This document shows positions 45,635-57,100 of a stretch of 64,000 bases of DNA, one piece after another. A program made the translations under genes and the position numbers. Source of the DNA: Alphaproteobacteria bacterium MarineAlpha3_Bin2. GTDB lineage: Bacteria > Pseudomonadota > Alphaproteobacteria > Rhodospirillales > Casp-alpha2. Under the pieces are notes generated by a model that saw only the letters and a program-made list of their open reading frames with translations, was not told the DNA's origin and made no database searches. Each line of letters begins with the position of its first letter. Position 1 is the first letter of the stretch. Where the stretch lies: positions 28,805 to 92,804 of the forward strand of contig PTLL01000001.1 of the NCBI GenBank assembly GCA_002938315.1, in the 5' to 3' direction.

Positions 45635-46747
45635 TCAGATCAATGGGCGGGGGATGGTACCGCCGTCGCGCAAGCGGGCGTCGTCAAATCGATGCAGGTT
45701 GTTGCCTTTGATCAGGGCGCGGATGCCTTCGACGTATTTTTGGCCCCGCTGGGAATAACTTTTCAGATTCTCCACCAACACCAGGCCGTCCAACGGCGCG
45801 CCTTTGAGTCTGAGGTTGGAACGAACCTTCCTCATTTGCCGATAGGCCGCATGGGTATTGAGGTTATGAGCATAGGCGCGGACCGAATCGAGAAGATTGG
45901 GAAAGGCCCTTATTTTGTGTTTCTTGTCCTTGTCCCGGTTGGCAGGAACCAGGTTTCCGGCCGAGGAAAATGTCCATTGTCCGAAAACCGCGTTGCCCTC
46001 GCGGACGAAACGCGACGTGCCCCAGCCGCTTTCTTCCGCAGCCTGGGCCAACGCCATGGAAGGCGGAATAATATCAACACACTTTAAAAGCTTTTCGATA
46101 AAGTTTTTCTTCACGCCATAGCGTTCCGACATCACCATCAACCATAACCGATCCGCCGGACCAATTTTTTGATCTAGGCTTTGTTGGAAGTGGAGTTTCC
46201 AAAGCCGTCGGCGATCACGCAGAATTTCCTCATTGGCTTGCAGGACAAGCGGCAAAAGACTTTGGAAGAAAATCGACTTGCGGACCCTGGCTTCGCGGAT
46301 GTTTTTGATATCACTGGGCAGGCTTGCCAGGAATAGGCGCGGCACCGAGGCCTCGCCCGAACGGACGCGTTCGAGGTCATACCCCAATTGTTTGAAGGTC
46401 TTGGACAATACCCCCGTCGTCTTCAAACGCTGCAACCGGTGCTGCCTATCTTCCTCGTCAACCGAAAAGAAACCGATCAATGTGTCGATACCGGCCTTTC
46501 TTAACCTCTTGGTCACCGCCTTCAACGCGTGTTTAGGGGTGGTCGGTGCATCGATCTCCTGGGGGAAAATTTCAGCTGGGATCGGAACATAGACCGGCGC
46601 CGAGACAGGAGCCGAAACCGCAATGCGTAGCGTTGCCTTCGGTGCCGAGGTTCGGTTTTCAAGCGGATTCATGACGACAACGGAAACCAAGCCTGTAACC
46701 AGACCGGCAACCGCGAGTAAGGCGCCGTGTTCAAAACGAAACTTCAT
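45635..46747 (-). CDS. Bax-like glucosaminidase-domain protein
   Basis: A membrane-anchored peptidoglycan hydrolase-like protein. Residues 6-27 form one hydrophobic segment (GALLAVAGLVTGLVSVVV), followed by a helical region and a C-terminal glucosaminidase domain (about 215-370). That domain contains PPSMALAQAAEESGWGTSRFV with its catalytic Glu, GNAVFGQWTFS and SVRAYAHNLNTHAAYRQMR. ATG at 46747 or GTG at 46771 (eight more residues) could start it; neither has an SD. The upstream gap of 307 bases holds an interrupted palindrome. Confidence 0.87.
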   Translation of the reverse strand: MKFRFEHGALLAVAGLVTGLVSVVVMNPLENRTSAPKATLRIAVSAPVSAPVYVPIPAEIFPQEIDAPTTPKHALKAVTKRLRKAGIDTLIGFFSVDEEDRQHRLQRLKTTGVLSKTFKQLGYDLERVRSGEASVPRLFLASLPSDIKNIREARVRKSIFFQSLLPLVLQANEEILRDRRRLWKLHFQQSLDQKIGPADRLWLMVMSERYGVKKNFIEKLLKCVDIIPPSMALAQAAEESGWGTSRFVREGNAVFGQWTFSSAGNLVPANRDKDKKHKIRAFPNLLDSVRAYAHNLNTHAAYRQMRKVRSNLRLKGAPLDGLVLVENLKSYSQRGQKYVEGIRALIKGNNLHRFDDARLRDGGTIPRPLI

Positions 46748-47054
46748 CAATCGATTTCTATGGAGCGACACTACCGAGCCGCTTCAACCCTTCATTTGCA
46801 CAAACCAAAGTATAATTTTCTTATTTTTATCCCAGGTCTTCCGATCATTCTTCCGCTTCAAATCGGGAATTCACGGAGCCATATGGCCAGCAGTGATGGG
46901 AGAGCTTTTAGCACAGCGCTTGCACCAGCACCAGCATTTGTGCGCTGCAATAAGTTAATATTGCGTTGCACAATCACTGTTTTCAAGATTTTCTTATTTG
47001 TCTGCCGTAAGGGCGCCCGAAAATCCCATCAAAGTATATAAATACTTCAGGGAG
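46748..47054. other. nfuA-Bax intergenic gap with interrupted palindrome
   Basis: No gene supported. It contains TTGTGC-GCT-GCAATA-AGTTAA-TATTGC-GTT-GCACAA at 46938-46973, two matched 6-bp arms pairs with symmetric 3-base interruptions. AAGTAT-TTAT-ATACTT (near 47030) forms a small hairpin after nfuA. The Bax gene promoter should be here but is not clear. Confidence 0.45.
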
Positions 47055-47618
47055 TTACTCGACTGCCCGGACCTCCGTCACTTCGGGGATGTAATGGCGA
47101 AGCATATTTTCGATACCGTTTTTCAATGTCGCCGTGGAGGAAGGACAGCCCGCGCAGGCCCCTTGCATGTGAAGTAAAACGACTCCATCCTCGAATCCCT
47201 TATAAATGATGTCGCCGCCGTCTTGGGCCACTGCCGGGCGAACCCGGGTATCGATCAGCTCTTTGATTTGCATCTCGATGCCGCCGGTGGGTTCTGGCGC
47301 AGACGAATCGGCGGTATCGGTGTCAGGGCTATCGCCCTCAATCGCCGCCTTGCCCGACTGAAAATGTTCCATGATGGCGCCAAGGATCAAGGGTTTCATG
47401 ATGTCCCAATCCTTGTCGTCTGATTTGGTGGCGGTGATGAAATCGGCCCCTAGAAAGACGCCGGTGACCCCTTCGATGCCGAAAAGCCCGGTCGCCAGGG
47501 GCGAATTCGTCGCCTCAGTAGCTGCGGTGAAATTGGCAGTTCTCGATTCCATGACCGGCACACCGGGCATAAATTTCAGTGTCGCCGGATTTGGGGTGCC
47601 TTCCGTCTGAATAAACAT
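47055..47618 (-). CDS. nfuA: Fe-S cluster carrier NfuA/Nfu
   Basis: Nfu carries 4Fe-4S clusters to client enzymes. The 187 residues show an N-terminal Nfu domain (FIQTEGTPNPATLKFMPG) and a C-terminal NifU-like domain with the cluster-binding GACAGCPSS. The linker (about 90-110) is acidic. I start at ATG 47618 since AGAGG lies six bases upstream; a TTG at 47624 is possible. It is a separate unit near trpS. Confidence 0.95.
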   Translation of the reverse strand: MFIQTEGTPNPATLKFMPGVPVMESRTANFTAATEATNSPLATGLFGIEGVTGVFLGADFITATKSDDKDWDIMKPLILGAIMEHFQSGKAAIEGDSPDTDTADSSAPEPTGGIEMQIKELIDTRVRPAVAQDGGDIIYKGFEDGVVLLHMQGACAGCPSSTATLKNGIENMLRHYIPEVTEVRAVE

Positions 47619-47717
47619 ATCCAACCTCTTAATTTCTATTGGTGCTTCTTAGAGTCTTTAAATGGTCCATAAATGGGCTTGAATCAACCCTCTTATTACA
47701 AGTTAACTCGGATCGGA

Positions 47718-48722
47718 TCAGGGACGGAGAAAGCCGACGATATCGTGGACCTCGGCCAGCACCGGCTCAGCAATGGCACGGGCGCGCTGGACGCCATCGG
47801 CAATGACAGTATCGACATGGGTTTCATCACCCATCAAGCGGCGCAATTCGTCCTGCATGGGGGCCAGGGTTTCAACCGCCAAGTCGGCAAGTTCCTGTTT
47901 AAAAGCCGAAAATTGTTGACCACCGAATTTATTGCAGACCTCGGCAATATCAATATCGGCCAGCGCCGCATAAATCCCCATCAGGTTGGCGGCCTCCGGG
48001 CGGCCGTCGAATTGATCTGGGGCGGCGGGCAGGTCATCGGGGTCGGTCTTGGCCTTGCGGATTTTCTTGGCAATGGCATCGGCATCGTCGGTCATATTGA
48101 TCCGCGACAGGTCCGACGGATCCGATTTGCTCATCTTAGAGGAGCCATCGCGCAAGGACATGACGCGGGCGGCAGCGCCAAAAATCAACGGCTCGACGAC
48201 GGGGAAAAAATCGACGCCGAAGTCATTGTTGAATTTCTGGGCGATGTCGCGGGCCAATTCCAGATGCTGTTTCTGATCCTCGCCGACGGGGACATGGGTG
48301 CCTTTATACAGAAGGATATCGGCAGCCATTAAATTCGGGTACGCGTATAGGCCAACCGAAGCGTTTTCCTTGTTCTTGCCCGCCTTTTCCTTGAACTGGG
48401 TCATCCGGTTAAGCCAACCCAAACGCGCCACGCAGTTGAATAACCAGGCCAGTTCTGCGTGGCCCGGAACTTGGCTCTGGTTGAAGATGATATGGCGCTT
48501 GGCATCGATACCGGCGGCCAGCATGGCAGCGGCGACGGCGCGGGTGGAGGCCTTCAGTTCCTCCGGGTCCTGCCATACCGTCACCGCATGGAGATCGACA
48601 ACGCAAAACAGACATTCGTATTCATTTTGAAGGCGAACCCAGTTGCGAATCGCGCCTAGGTAATTCCCCAAATGCAGGTTGCCGGTCGGCTGCACCCCTG
48701 AAAAAATTCGTTCCATCGACAT
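47718..48722 (-). CDS. trpS: Tryptophanyl-tRNA synthetase
   Basis: Charges tRNA(Trp). The 334 residues are a class I synthetase with the HIGH-like motif [14 protein letters not shown] at 12-25 and the KMSKS loop [15 protein letters not shown]. Length is normal. It lies 23 bases after murJ on the same strand, so the two may be co-transcribed. Confidence 0.97.
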   Translation of the reverse strand: MSMERIFSGVQPTGNLHLGNYLGAIRNWVRLQNEYECLFCVVDLHAVTVWQDPEELKASTRAVAAAMLAAGIDAKRHIIFNQSQVPGHAELAWLFNCVARLGWLNRMTQFKEKAGKNKENASVGLYAYPNLMAADILLYKGTHVPVGEDQKQHLELARDIAQKFNNDFGVDFFPVVEPLIFGAAARVMSLRDGSSKMSKSDPSDLSRINMTDDADAIAKKIRKAKTDPDDLPAAPDQFDGRPEAANLMGIYAALADIDIAEVCNKFGGQQFSAFKQELADLAVETLAPMQDELRRLMGDETHVDTVIADGVQRARAIAEPVLAEVHDIVGFLRP

Positions 48723-48745
48723 TCGCTCCCAATCGTTCTTGTTTT

Positions 48746-50299
48746 TTAGGGTGTCGCGCCGCCCCGATAAAGACTTTTCAAATCTCCAATTCGAGCCGCG
48801 CCCAAAGCCAGGGCCAGAACGCCGAACACCGCCATGCCGCCAATTACCATAACCGCTAAGCCAAGGACCCGTTCAGATGTCGTGCCGGCCAAGACGTCCG
48901 CCAACGGCCCCAGCGCCCCAAAAAGCGCCACCCCCATCCCCGCCGTGGCTAATGCCATGCGCCACAAGCGTTCACGCAATCGGCGGTCCAATACCAAATG
49001 GCCGCGACGGTGAAGGACATAGGCCATGATTGCGACATTGAGCCAACTCGACACCACCGTCGCCGCGGCAATTCCGACATGCTGAAACGGCCCCATCAAT
49101 AAAAGATTGAGTCCTAAATTAACGAACAGGCAAAACACCGAAATTTTGACAGGCGTCGCCGTGTCCTCGCGGGCAAAGAACCCTGGCGCCAGCGCCTTGA
49201 CCATGACATAGGCCGGCAGGCCGACCGCATAGACTGCCAGGGCTGCGGCCGTCGCCGCCGTTTCCATCGGACCGAATTGACCACGCTCGAACAGCACCCG
49301 GACCACCGGTGTGGCGATCACCATCAAGGCGGTCGCCGCCGGCAGGGTCAGCAACAGCGAAAGTTCCATCGCCCGGTTCTGGCTGTGATGGGCGGCCTCG
49401 GTTTCCCCGGCGCGAACTTGGCGAGACAATAAGGGCAACAAGGCGGTGCCGACGGCAACACCCAACACGCCCAGCGGCAGTTGATTGACCCTATCGGCAT
49501 AGAACAAATACGAAATCGACCCAGCCGGCAGCAACGAGGCAATTACTGTGTCGATGACCAGATTGATCTGATATATGCCGGCACCGATGGCGACCGGCGC
49601 CATCCGTTTTAACAGGACCTTAACGTCGTCGGTCAACTTGGGAAGGGAAATCCTTAACCACACCCCTTCCCGGCCACAGGCGGCAAACAACCAAATGAAC
49701 TGAACCACCCCCGCCGCCGCCACCCCCCAGGCCAAAGCATGGCCGGAGGTTTCGGTTACGTTCGCCAATCCCATAATCGCGCCGATCAGACAAAGGTTGA
49801 GCAGGATCGGCGTCGCCGCCGCCGCCGCGAACCGGCCCAGGGAATTCAGGACTCCTGCCATCAGCGAGACCAGAGAGATAAATAGCAAATAGGGAAATGT
49901 GATCCGGGTCAGTTCCACCGCCAAATTAAATTTGGCGGCCTCACCAATAAAACCCGGCGCAAAGCCCAACATCACCACCGGCATGGCAACTTCAATGACG
50001 ACGACGAAAATCAGCAAGATCCAAAATAAAACACTGAACGCTGCTACCGCGAACGCCTTGGCAGCCTGGATTCCTTCCGCCTCGACACGGCCCGCGAACA
50101 TCGGCACGAAAGCCATGGAAAAGGCGCCTTCGGCGAATAGGCGGCGGAATAGATTTGGAAGCTTGAAGGCGATGAAAAATACATCGGCCCCCGCCGCCGC
50201 ACCCAGCACGAAGGCGATCAGTATATCGCGCACGAACCCCAGCACCCGGCTAATCAGGGTGAAGCCGCCGACGGTGGCTATGGATCGCAAAAGCACCAT
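48746..50299 (-). CDS. murJ: Lipid II flippase MurJ
   Basis: MurJ flips lipid II across the inner membrane. The 517-residue product has about 14 hydrophobic segments and the MVF-family stretches [39 protein letters not shown] and [21 protein letters not shown] prefer ATG 50299, which starts [15 protein letters not shown]; a frame to 50368 adds 23 residues of no similarity. It lies between glnD and trpS. Confidence 0.95.
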   Translation of the reverse strand: MVLLRSIATVGGFTLISRVLGFVRDILIAFVLGAAAGADVFFIAFKLPNLFRRLFAEGAFSMAFVPMFAGRVEAEGIQAAKAFAVAAFSVLFWILLIFVVVIEVAMPVVMLGFAPGFIGEAAKFNLAVELTRITFPYLLFISLVSLMAGVLNSLGRFAAAAATPILLNLCLIGAIMGLANVTETSGHALAWGVAAAGVVQFIWLFAACGREGVWLRISLPKLTDDVKVLLKRMAPVAIGAGIYQINLVIDTVIASLLPAGSISYLFYADRVNQLPLGVLGVAVGTALLPLLSRQVRAGETEAAHHSQNRAMELSLLLTLPAATALMVIATPVVRVLFERGQFGPMETAATAAALAVYAVGLPAYVMVKALAPGFFAREDTATPVKISVFCLFVNLGLNLLLMGPFQHVGIAAATVVSSWLNVAIMAYVLHRRGHLVLDRRLRERLWRMALATAGMGVALFGALGPLADVLAGTTSERVLGLAVMVIGGMAVFGVLALALGAARIGDLKSLYRGGATP

Positions 50300-50377
50300 A
50301 GCCGTCTCAATAGCGGTTTTTTGTGTCAGCGAAAAGGCAGCTGGGGGGTCGACCGGTATTGCCCGCAATGCGGGCCA

Positions 50378-53221
50378 CTAGGCGGGGGATGCTTCGCCCT
50401 TGATTTGTTTTGTCACTCCCTCCCCCGATTTTGACTGCATTAATTCAGCTTCCCCGGTCTTTTTTGACGCCTTATTGGGGGCGGCCCCTGAGGACACAAC
50501 ATCCAACAGGCCCGTCCGCAAGGTTTTTAGTTTTTCCTTATTTTCCACTTTCAGGCCAAAAACGTCCTTGACGTAGAACACATCGACGACACGCTCTCCA
50601 TAGGTCGAAATATGGGCGCTCGAAATCTGCAATCCGGACGCAGTCAGGAAAGCGGTTACGTCGTGCAAAAGCCCCAACCGGTCGCGGCCGTTTATTTCGA
50701 TCACCGTTAAGCGGTTTGACGCCTTGTTGTCGATTAACACCCGAGGCGGAATCTTAAACACCCCGGCTCGTTTTTGCAGGGAAGATCCTTGGGCCTCGGC
50801 AAGTTCTTTCGCCGAATGAAGTCGACCCGACAGTGCGTTTTCAATGCGTTTTCGAAGCCGCTTCAAACGGTCTTTGGCGGCATAGGCGTGGCCTTCCGCA
50901 TCCTGGATCCAGAACATATCCAACACCATGCCATTGGTCAGTGTCATGACCTTAGCATCAACGACAGACGCGCCCGCCAGCGCCATGGCGCCGGCGATGG
51001 ACGCAAACAGTCCGGGGTGGTCGGGTGTGTAAATGGTGATTTCCGTGGCGTCTCGTTCCCGCACGATCCGGCTTTCGATATGAAGCTTCAATTCGCCATC
51101 TTCGGCTTTTCGGATAAGCTTGGCATGGTGGGCAAGGGTCTCGTTATCGAAGGCCAGCCAATAATCGTTATAACCCCTGGCAAAGTGTTTATCGATTTCA
51201 TCCGGGCTCCATTCCGCCAACATTTCTCTCAACTCGGACTTGGCCCGGTCCACGCGTTCGCCCTTGCGATCCGATGGAATCGCGCCGGCCATTTCCTCCT
51301 GGGCGCGATAATACAGTTCGCGCAAAAGACCCGCCTTCCACGCGTTCCAAACATCGGGGCCGACCGCCCGGATATCGGCGACCGTCAACACCAACAATAG
51401 GCGCAAGCGTTCCGGCGATTGCACGGCGGCAACGAAATCGCTGACGGTTTTGGGATCATAGACATCCCTCTTGAACGCGGTGTGGCTCATTAACAAATGA
51501 TGGCGCACCAACCACACGACGGTTTCGGTTTCCCAATCGCTGAGCCCCAGCCTCGGGCCCAATTCGGCGGCTACATCGGCGCCCAGTTCGGAATGATTGC
51601 CGCCCCGGCCCTTGGCAATGTCATGGAGAAAGACCGCCGTATAAAGGGCCGGCAAGGACTGTACCTCGCCGATGACTGAGTGTGACGCCGGATGGTCATC
51701 TTTGAGCTGCCCCGTTTCAATCCCCTTGAGGATGCCGATGGCGCGGATGGTGTGCTCATCGACCGTGTAGACGTGATACATGTCGTATTGCATTTGCGCG
51801 ACGACGCTGCCGAAATCCGGCAAAAACAGGCCCAACACCCCGGCTTCGTTAAGCCGCATCAAGGTGACATCCGGTTTAGGGCCGCACATCATGTCCATGA
51901 ACAGGGCGTTGGCGTCGGGATCATTGCGTAAGTCGTCATCAATGAGCTCCAGATTTTGGGTCACCAGGCGCAATGCATTGGGGTGAATATCGGCGCCATG
52001 GCGCTGGGCCGCGCGAAATAACGACAACAATTTCACCGGGTCTTTGATGAAGGCATCGGTGTCATCAATGGTCAGACGGTCGCCATCGAGAATAAAGCCG
52101 TCAATCTCGCGTTTATTGAATCCGAAGCTGGGCAGGCGGAATTTGTGCCGGCTTTTTTTCTGCTGGTCTTCAAGCACGGCACAAAGGATTCTGGTCAGAT
52201 CACCGACATCTTTGGCGACGAGGAAGTAGTCCTTCATAAAATGCTCGACCCCTTGGAGGCCTTCCCCATCGGTATAGACCATGCGGTCACTGATTTCATT
52301 TTGGATGTTGAAGGTCAGGCGTTCCTCGGCCCGGTTGCTCTGATAGTGCAAATGACAACGAACCGTCCATAGGAAGTCTTCTGCCTTGGCGAACAAGTCT
52401 ACATCTGCCGCCGTCAGCACGCCCTTGGCTTGCAACTCCTTTACGTCTTTGACCCGAAACAGGTACTTGGCGATCCAAAACAATGTCTGAAGATCGCGCA
52501 GGCCGCCCTTGCCTTCCTTGATGTTAGGCTCCAGCACATAGCGGGTATCGCCCATCCGGTCGTGCCGGGCATCGCGCTCAGCCAGTTTGGCCTCGACGAA
52601 TTCAAGGCCGGTGGATTCTGAGAATTCCGACCCGAATCTTTGTTGGAATTCCTTAAACATATCCTGGTCACCCCACAGCCAACGCGCCTCCAACAGGCTG
52701 GTGCGGATAGTCATGTCAGACTTGGAAAGCCGAATGGCTTCATCAATGGAGCGGGTCGCATGACCGACCTTAAGGCCTAAATCCCACAACATATAAAGGA
52801 TGTATTCGACCACCTGTTCGGAATGCGCCGTCAACTTGTAGGGCACAAGAAACATCAGGTCGATGTCTGAATACGGCGCCAGTTCACCACGGCCATATCC
52901 GCCGGTAGCGGAAATACTCATGACCTCGCCCGTGGTCGGGTTGGCCAGGGGATAAACGTTGGCTAGGGAAAAGTCGTAGATCGAACGGACCAGCTGATCA
53001 ACGAGATGGGTGTTGGCCCGGGCGACGTCGCGGCTGGAGGCGCCGTCTTCTTCAAACCGGCGTCGGACTTCCGTCCAGCCCCGCATAAAGGCAGTTTTGA
53101 AGATGTCGAGGACTTGCGATTGCGTTTTCGGCGTATAACCGGACCACCCGACAAGATCGTCAAGTTCAGCTAACAGCGCCTTACGGTCGATGATGTCGCG
53201 GGGTTTGGGGATGCTGTCCAT
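50378..53221 (-). CDS. glnD: [Protein-PII] uridylyltransferase/UMP-removing enzyme GlnD
   Basis: GlnD uridylylates PII in nitrogen limitation and reverses this in nitrogen excess. The 947 residues have a nucleotidyltransferase domain (GGYGRGELAPYSDIDLMFL near 104-122), a central HD domain (FLHDIAKGRGGNHSELGA) and two C-terminal ACT domains that sense glutamine (TIYTPDHPGLFASIAGAMA and EINGRDRLGLLHDVTAFL). Start chosen is ATG 53221; the frame to 53323 is not conserved. A TATAAT lies 8 bases upstream of the ATG, hinting at a leaderless message. Confidence 0.96.
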   Translation of the reverse strand: MDSIPKPRDIIDRKALLAELDDLVGWSGYTPKTQSQVLDIFKTAFMRGWTEVRRRFEEDGASSRDVARANTHLVDQLVRSIYDFSLANVYPLANPTTGEVMSISATGGYGRGELAPYSDIDLMFLVPYKLTAHSEQVVEYILYMLWDLGLKVGHATRSIDEAIRLSKSDMTIRTSLLEARWLWGDQDMFKEFQQRFGSEFSESTGLEFVEAKLAERDARHDRMGDTRYVLEPNIKEGKGGLRDLQTLFWIAKYLFRVKDVKELQAKGVLTAADVDLFAKAEDFLWTVRCHLHYQSNRAEERLTFNIQNEISDRMVYTDGEGLQGVEHFMKDYFLVAKDVGDLTRILCAVLEDQQKKSRHKFRLPSFGFNKREIDGFILDGDRLTIDDTDAFIKDPVKLLSLFRAAQRHGADIHPNALRLVTQNLELIDDDLRNDPDANALFMDMMCGPKPDVTLMRLNEAGVLGLFLPDFGSVVAQMQYDMYHVYTVDEHTIRAIGILKGIETGQLKDDHPASHSVIGEVQSLPALYTAVFLHDIAKGRGGNHSELGADVAAELGPRLGLSDWETETVVWLVRHHLLMSHTAFKRDVYDPKTVSDFVAAVQSPERLRLLLVLTVADIRAVGPDVWNAWKAGLLRELYYRAQEEMAGAIPSDRKGERVDRAKSELREMLAEWSPDEIDKHFARGYNDYWLAFDNETLAHHAKLIRKAEDGELKLHIESRIVRERDATEITIYTPDHPGLFASIAGAMALAGASVVDAKVMTLTNGMVLDMFWIQDAEGHAYAAKDRLKRLRKRIENALSGRLHSAKELAEAQGSSLQKRAGVFKIPPRVLIDNKASNRLTVIEINGRDRLGLLHDVTAFLTASGLQISSAHISTYGERVVDVFYVKDVFGLKVENKEKLKTLRTGLLDVVSSGAAPNKASKKTGEAELMQSKSGEGVTKQIKGEASPA

Positions 53222-53323
53222 GTTCCCATTATATAAAGGGGACGGGGGAGACGTTAAAGGGGCGTGCCGTTCCTGGATGAGATGAAAAAGAATTTTTCCC
53301 GATATCATCCCAGAGGATTTCAT

Positions 53324-53670
53324 TTTTATAACGATATCGAAGTAAATATTCGGCCATTACCACAATTGATTTCCTTTAAACATGGAGCAAGGATTCTAAC
53401 AGATAACCTAATCAACAAATTATTGGGGTTTGAAAATAAGAATATTTAAATAATCTTATTTAATTTAACCAAATACCAGTATTTATCAGCTTAAAACGTT
53501 TTAAAATTATATATAATAAACCCAAATTTTATTTGAAAATTTGAATAAATTCAGATGTTTAAAGTATTTAATAAAATAAGGTTATTTAAAAGATTTTAAT
53601 TTTTAAACTCTTGAATACTTTATCGTCTTTTGCTGACGTAAGCGGTGGGAATGAGCCAATCGGCGTCGGA
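53324..53670. other. AT-rich gap between glnD and mutS
   Basis: No gene supported. By count only 46 of 240 bases are G or C from 53401 to 53640. It holds the 14-bp palindrome TTAAAACGTTTTAA (53491-53504), an 8-bp inverted repeat CAAATTTT/AAAATTTG (53523-53543), and two copies of AAATAA-NN-TTATTTAA (53448-53463, 53574-53589). This may be a site for an AT-binding protein such as MucR or a nucleoid protein. Confidence 0.5.
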
Positions 53671-56454
53671 TCAGTCTTGTGTATCGAGCAATTCTCGCAG
53701 CCGATAAATCAATTCCAAGGCCTCTCGGGGGCTCAAGGCGTCGGCATCGACCTCTAAAAGCGCAGTTTCCAAGGGTGACGGTCCGGTCGCCGCCACACCG
53801 GCGGCTTCGTTCTCAAGCGCCTGAAATAATGGCAGGTCATCCGCCAACCGTGTCATCGCCGATGATTGTTCGCCTGCCTCGAGCGTCTCAAGGACGTCCG
53901 AGGCGCGTTTGATGACGCTTTTGGGAAGGCCCGCCAGAGCGCCGACATGGATGCCGTAGGAGCGGTCGGCCGCCCCCGGCCCCACTTCATGCAGGAACAC
54001 CACATCGCCTTGCCATTCCTTGACCCGCATGGTGTGGCACTGCAGCCCCGATAACCTTGCCGCCAACGCCGTCAATTCATGGTAATGGGTGGCGAACAAC
54101 GCCCGGCACCGGTTGGCCTCATGCAGGTGTTCGACCACCGCCCAAGCGATCGACAGGCCGTCGAAGGTAGCGGTACCGCGGCCGATTTCGTCCAGGATCA
54201 CCAATGCCCTCGGGCCGGCCTGGTTGAGGATGGCTGCCGTTTCCACCATTTCAACCATGAACGTAGACCGCCCCCGGGCGAGGTCGTCGGCGGCGCCAAC
54301 CCGGGAAAACAAGCGGTCGACGATGCCGATTTTAGCCGCCTCGGCGGGAACGAAGGAACCCATTTGGGCGAGTACCGCAATCAACGCATTCTGGCGCAAA
54401 AAGGTGCTCTTGCCGGCCATGTTGGGACCGGTCAACAGCCATAAAAACCCTTCATCATCGCTATCTCCAGCCGAAAGTATGCAACCGTTGGCGATAAAGG
54501 CGGCGGCGCCGGCGTCTGCCAGGGCCGCCTCGACCACGGGGTGGCGGCCGCCGGTAATGTGGAAATCGAGACTGTCATCCACCTCCGGCCTGATATAGCG
54601 GCCATCAACAGCCAAGACGGCCAAACCCTGGGCGACATCGAGCCCGGCCAGGGCCTGGGCACATAAGGCAATGGAATCGGCCCGCCCCGTCACCTCACCG
54701 ACCAGATCATCGAACAGGGTCAATTCCAGACCTAAGGCCTGATCGGCGGCCTTGGCGATACGCCCTTCCAGCTCGCTAAGTTCCACCGTTGAATACCGAA
54801 CCGCGTTGGCCATGGTCTGGCGGTGAATGAAGGGACCGTCATCGAGGGGGATTTTATCCGCCTGTTTGGCCGGCACCTCGATGAAATAGCCCAACACGTT
54901 GTTATGCTTGACCTTAAGCGTCGTGATCGAGGTTTCTTCCACGTAGCGGCTTTGCAATCCGGCAATCAACCGCCGGCTTTCGTCCCTGAGCGCGCGAAAC
55001 TCATCCAGTTCCGGTGCGTACCCGGCCGCAATAAAACCGCCATCCCGGGCATAAAGCGGCAAGTCTTCAGCCAAGGCGCGGCGGAACCGGTCGATCAAGG
55101 CATCATGGTGGCCAAGGTCATTGATGGCGTCGGTGATGCCTTCCGGTGCTCCAATTCCCGCATTATCAAAGATGCCCTTGATATCTTCCGCCACCGCCAA
55201 GCCGTCACGCACCGCCGCCAGATCCCGAGGGCCACCGCGGCCGAGGGTAAGCCGCGACAAGGCGCGTTCGATATCCGGGCAATGCTTAAGTACGGCGCGC
55301 AACTCATCTCGCAGGCGCGCCCCGGCAACGAAATGCTGAACCATGTCCAGGCGACGCGCGATATCCTTAACATCGGTCAGCGGGGCGGCCAGGTGTGCTC
55401 CCAACAACCGGGCGCCGGCGCCGGTCATGGTCCTGTCGATGACGCCCAAGAGACTGTTTTTTTGCGAACCCGATAGCGACACCGTCAATTCCAAATTGCG
55501 CCGGGTGGCGGGGTCGATTTCCATCACCTCGCCCTCGGCCAACTGCTTGGGCTGGGCCAATCGCGGCAAACGGCCTTTCTGAGTGAGCTCCAGATAATCG
55601 ACCAGGGCGCCGGCCGCCGCCAATTCCGCCCTGGAAAAATTGCCGAAACCATCAAGGGTTTTGACGCCGTAAAGGGCGCCCAAACGTTTCTTGCCGTTGG
55701 CGCTGTCAAAGCGGCTGGAGGGCAGGGGGCTTATGCGGTCCTTCCACTCGGCGAAGGTTTCGAACAGGGTATGATGCTGGATAAGGCCGTCCGAGACCAG
55801 CAATTCGCCGGGCGAAACCCTGGCCAGGACGGCGTCCAGGTCACCCGGTGCAAACGATTGGGTCAAGAAAACACCGGTCGACATGTCGATCCAGGCGAGA
55901 CCCAATTCGCCGCCGGCTTCGGCGACAGCGGCCAGGAAATTGTTCTGCCGCGTATCCAATAGCGCGTCTTCCGTCAGTGTGCCTGGTGTCACCATACGCA
56001 TTACCTGACGCTCAACGACGGCTTTGGCGCCGCGTTTCTTTGCTTCCGCCGGGTCTTCCGTCTGTTCGCAAACCGCGACCTTGAAGCCCTTTTTTATGAG
56101 CCGGTTAAGATAGGTCTCGTGACTGTGCACCGGCACCCCGCACATCGGGATATCATCGCCCAAATGTTTGCCCCGTTTGGTTAGCGCAATATCCAATGCG
56201 GCCGACGCCTTGACCGCATCGTCGAAAAACAATTCGTAGAAATCCCCCATCCGGTAAAACAGCAGGCCATCGGGGTGTTCCGCCTTGATCGCCAAATACT
56301 GCGCCATCATCGGCGTGACGGTATCGGCGGAATCTTTTTTTGGGGATTTCGACTTCCGCAAAGGCTCTTGCGCTGTAGCCGGTTGGCCGCCATCGGGGTC
56401 TGGTTCGGTTTGCGGGGAAGAAACGGCGGGCGTTGCGGTCATTCGTAAAGACAA
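53671..56454 (-). CDS. mutS: DNA mismatch repair protein MutS
   Basis: MutS recognises mismatches and starts repair. The 927 residues have the mismatch-binding domain ([31 protein letters not shown] with the Phe-x-Glu motif at about 66-70), core and clamp domains and the ATPase with GPNMAGKST near 675, then DEIGRGT. An unusual N-terminal extension of about 45 residues, Pro- and Ser-rich, precedes the family core. It has AT-rich DNA downstream. Confidence 0.97.
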   Translation of the reverse strand: MSLRMTATPAVSSPQTEPDPDGGQPATAQEPLRKSKSPKKDSADTVTPMMAQYLAIKAEHPDGLLFYRMGDFYELFFDDAVKASAALDIALTKRGKHLGDDIPMCGVPVHSHETYLNRLIKKGFKVAVCEQTEDPAEAKKRGAKAVVERQVMRMVTPGTLTEDALLDTRQNNFLAAVAEAGGELGLAWIDMSTGVFLTQSFAPGDLDAVLARVSPGELLVSDGLIQHHTLFETFAEWKDRISPLPSSRFDSANGKKRLGALYGVKTLDGFGNFSRAELAAAGALVDYLELTQKGRLPRLAQPKQLAEGEVMEIDPATRRNLELTVSLSGSQKNSLLGVIDRTMTGAGARLLGAHLAAPLTDVKDIARRLDMVQHFVAGARLRDELRAVLKHCPDIERALSRLTLGRGGPRDLAAVRDGLAVAEDIKGIFDNAGIGAPEGITDAINDLGHHDALIDRFRRALAEDLPLYARDGGFIAAGYAPELDEFRALRDESRRLIAGLQSRYVEETSITTLKVKHNNVLGYFIEVPAKQADKIPLDDGPFIHRQTMANAVRYSTVELSELEGRIAKAADQALGLELTLFDDLVGEVTGRADSIALCAQALAGLDVAQGLAVLAVDGRYIRPEVDDSLDFHITGGRHPVVEAALADAGAAAFIANGCILSAGDSDDEGFLWLLTGPNMAGKSTFLRQNALIAVLAQMGSFVPAEAAKIGIVDRLFSRVGAADDLARGRSTFMVEMVETAAILNQAGPRALVILDEIGRGTATFDGLSIAWAVVEHLHEANRCRALFATHYHELTALAARLSGLQCHTMRVKEWQGDVVFLHEVGPGAADRSYGIHVGALAGLPKSVIKRASDVLETLEAGEQSSAMTRLADDLPLFQALENEAAGVAATGPSPLETALLEVDADALSPREALELIYRLRELLDTQD

Positions 56455-56519
56455 TCAAGAGTGGCGGACGGGGTGACCTTACCACAGGGTTTTATCACGC
56501 GCTATTTATCCTGTGCCGC

Positions 56520-57050
56520 CTATTTTAAACCCTCAAGCGCCATTTGATGGGCTTTCGTTGAGTCTTCCCCAAAACAACAAAAAATCACGGTTTCAAGGAC
56601 GCGATCCCTGGCCAGCACTTCGGCGACGGTGGCGACGGCGATCCCGGCGGCCAAAGCGGGCGGGAAGCGGTATACGCCGGTGCTGATGGCGGGAAAGGCG
56701 ATGCTAGGGAGGCTGTTTTCCAGGGCCAACGAAAGAGATGCCCGGTAACACCCGGCAAGCAGGGCCTTTTCGTCCTGCCCGCCGCCCTGCCAGACCGGGC
56801 CCACGGTGTGAATGACGTATCCAGCAGAAAGCCCGTAACCCTTGGTGATGCGCGCCTCGCCGGTGGGGCAACCGCCAAGCCCACGGCATTCCTCTAACAA
56901 TTTAGGGCCGGCGGCGGCATGAATGGCGCCATCGACCCCGCCGCCGCCCAGCAGTGATTCGTTAGCGGCATTGACGATGGCGGCGACATCGAGCCTGGTG
57001 ATATCGCCTTCGACGATCGACATCCGTTGCAATATTTCTTTGATGATCAT
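56520..57050 (-). CDS. Macrodomain protein (O-acetyl-ADP-ribose deacetylase-like)
   Basis: Macrodomains bind ADP-ribose and remove it from proteins or small molecules. The 176 residues show VEGDITRLDVAAIVNAANESLLGGGGVDGAIHAAAG, CPTGEARITKGYGL and the FPAISTGVYRFP strand. It matches the YmdB-like subfamily. I start at ATG 57050 (GGAA seven bases upstream); a GTG at 57071 would add seven. It is divergent from a glycosyltransferase gene. Confidence 0.92.
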   Translation of the reverse strand: MIIKEILQRMSIVEGDITRLDVAAIVNAANESLLGGGGVDGAIHAAAGPKLLEECRGLGGCPTGEARITKGYGLSAGYVIHTVGPVWQGGGQDEKALLAGCYRASLSLALENSLPSIAFPAISTGVYRFPPALAAGIAVATVAEVLARDRVLETVIFCCFGEDSTKAHQMALEGLK

Positions 57051-57100
57051 CGTGAATTCCAGTTCCGCCACAGCTTATCAACTTTCACCCAGGGGCGCAC

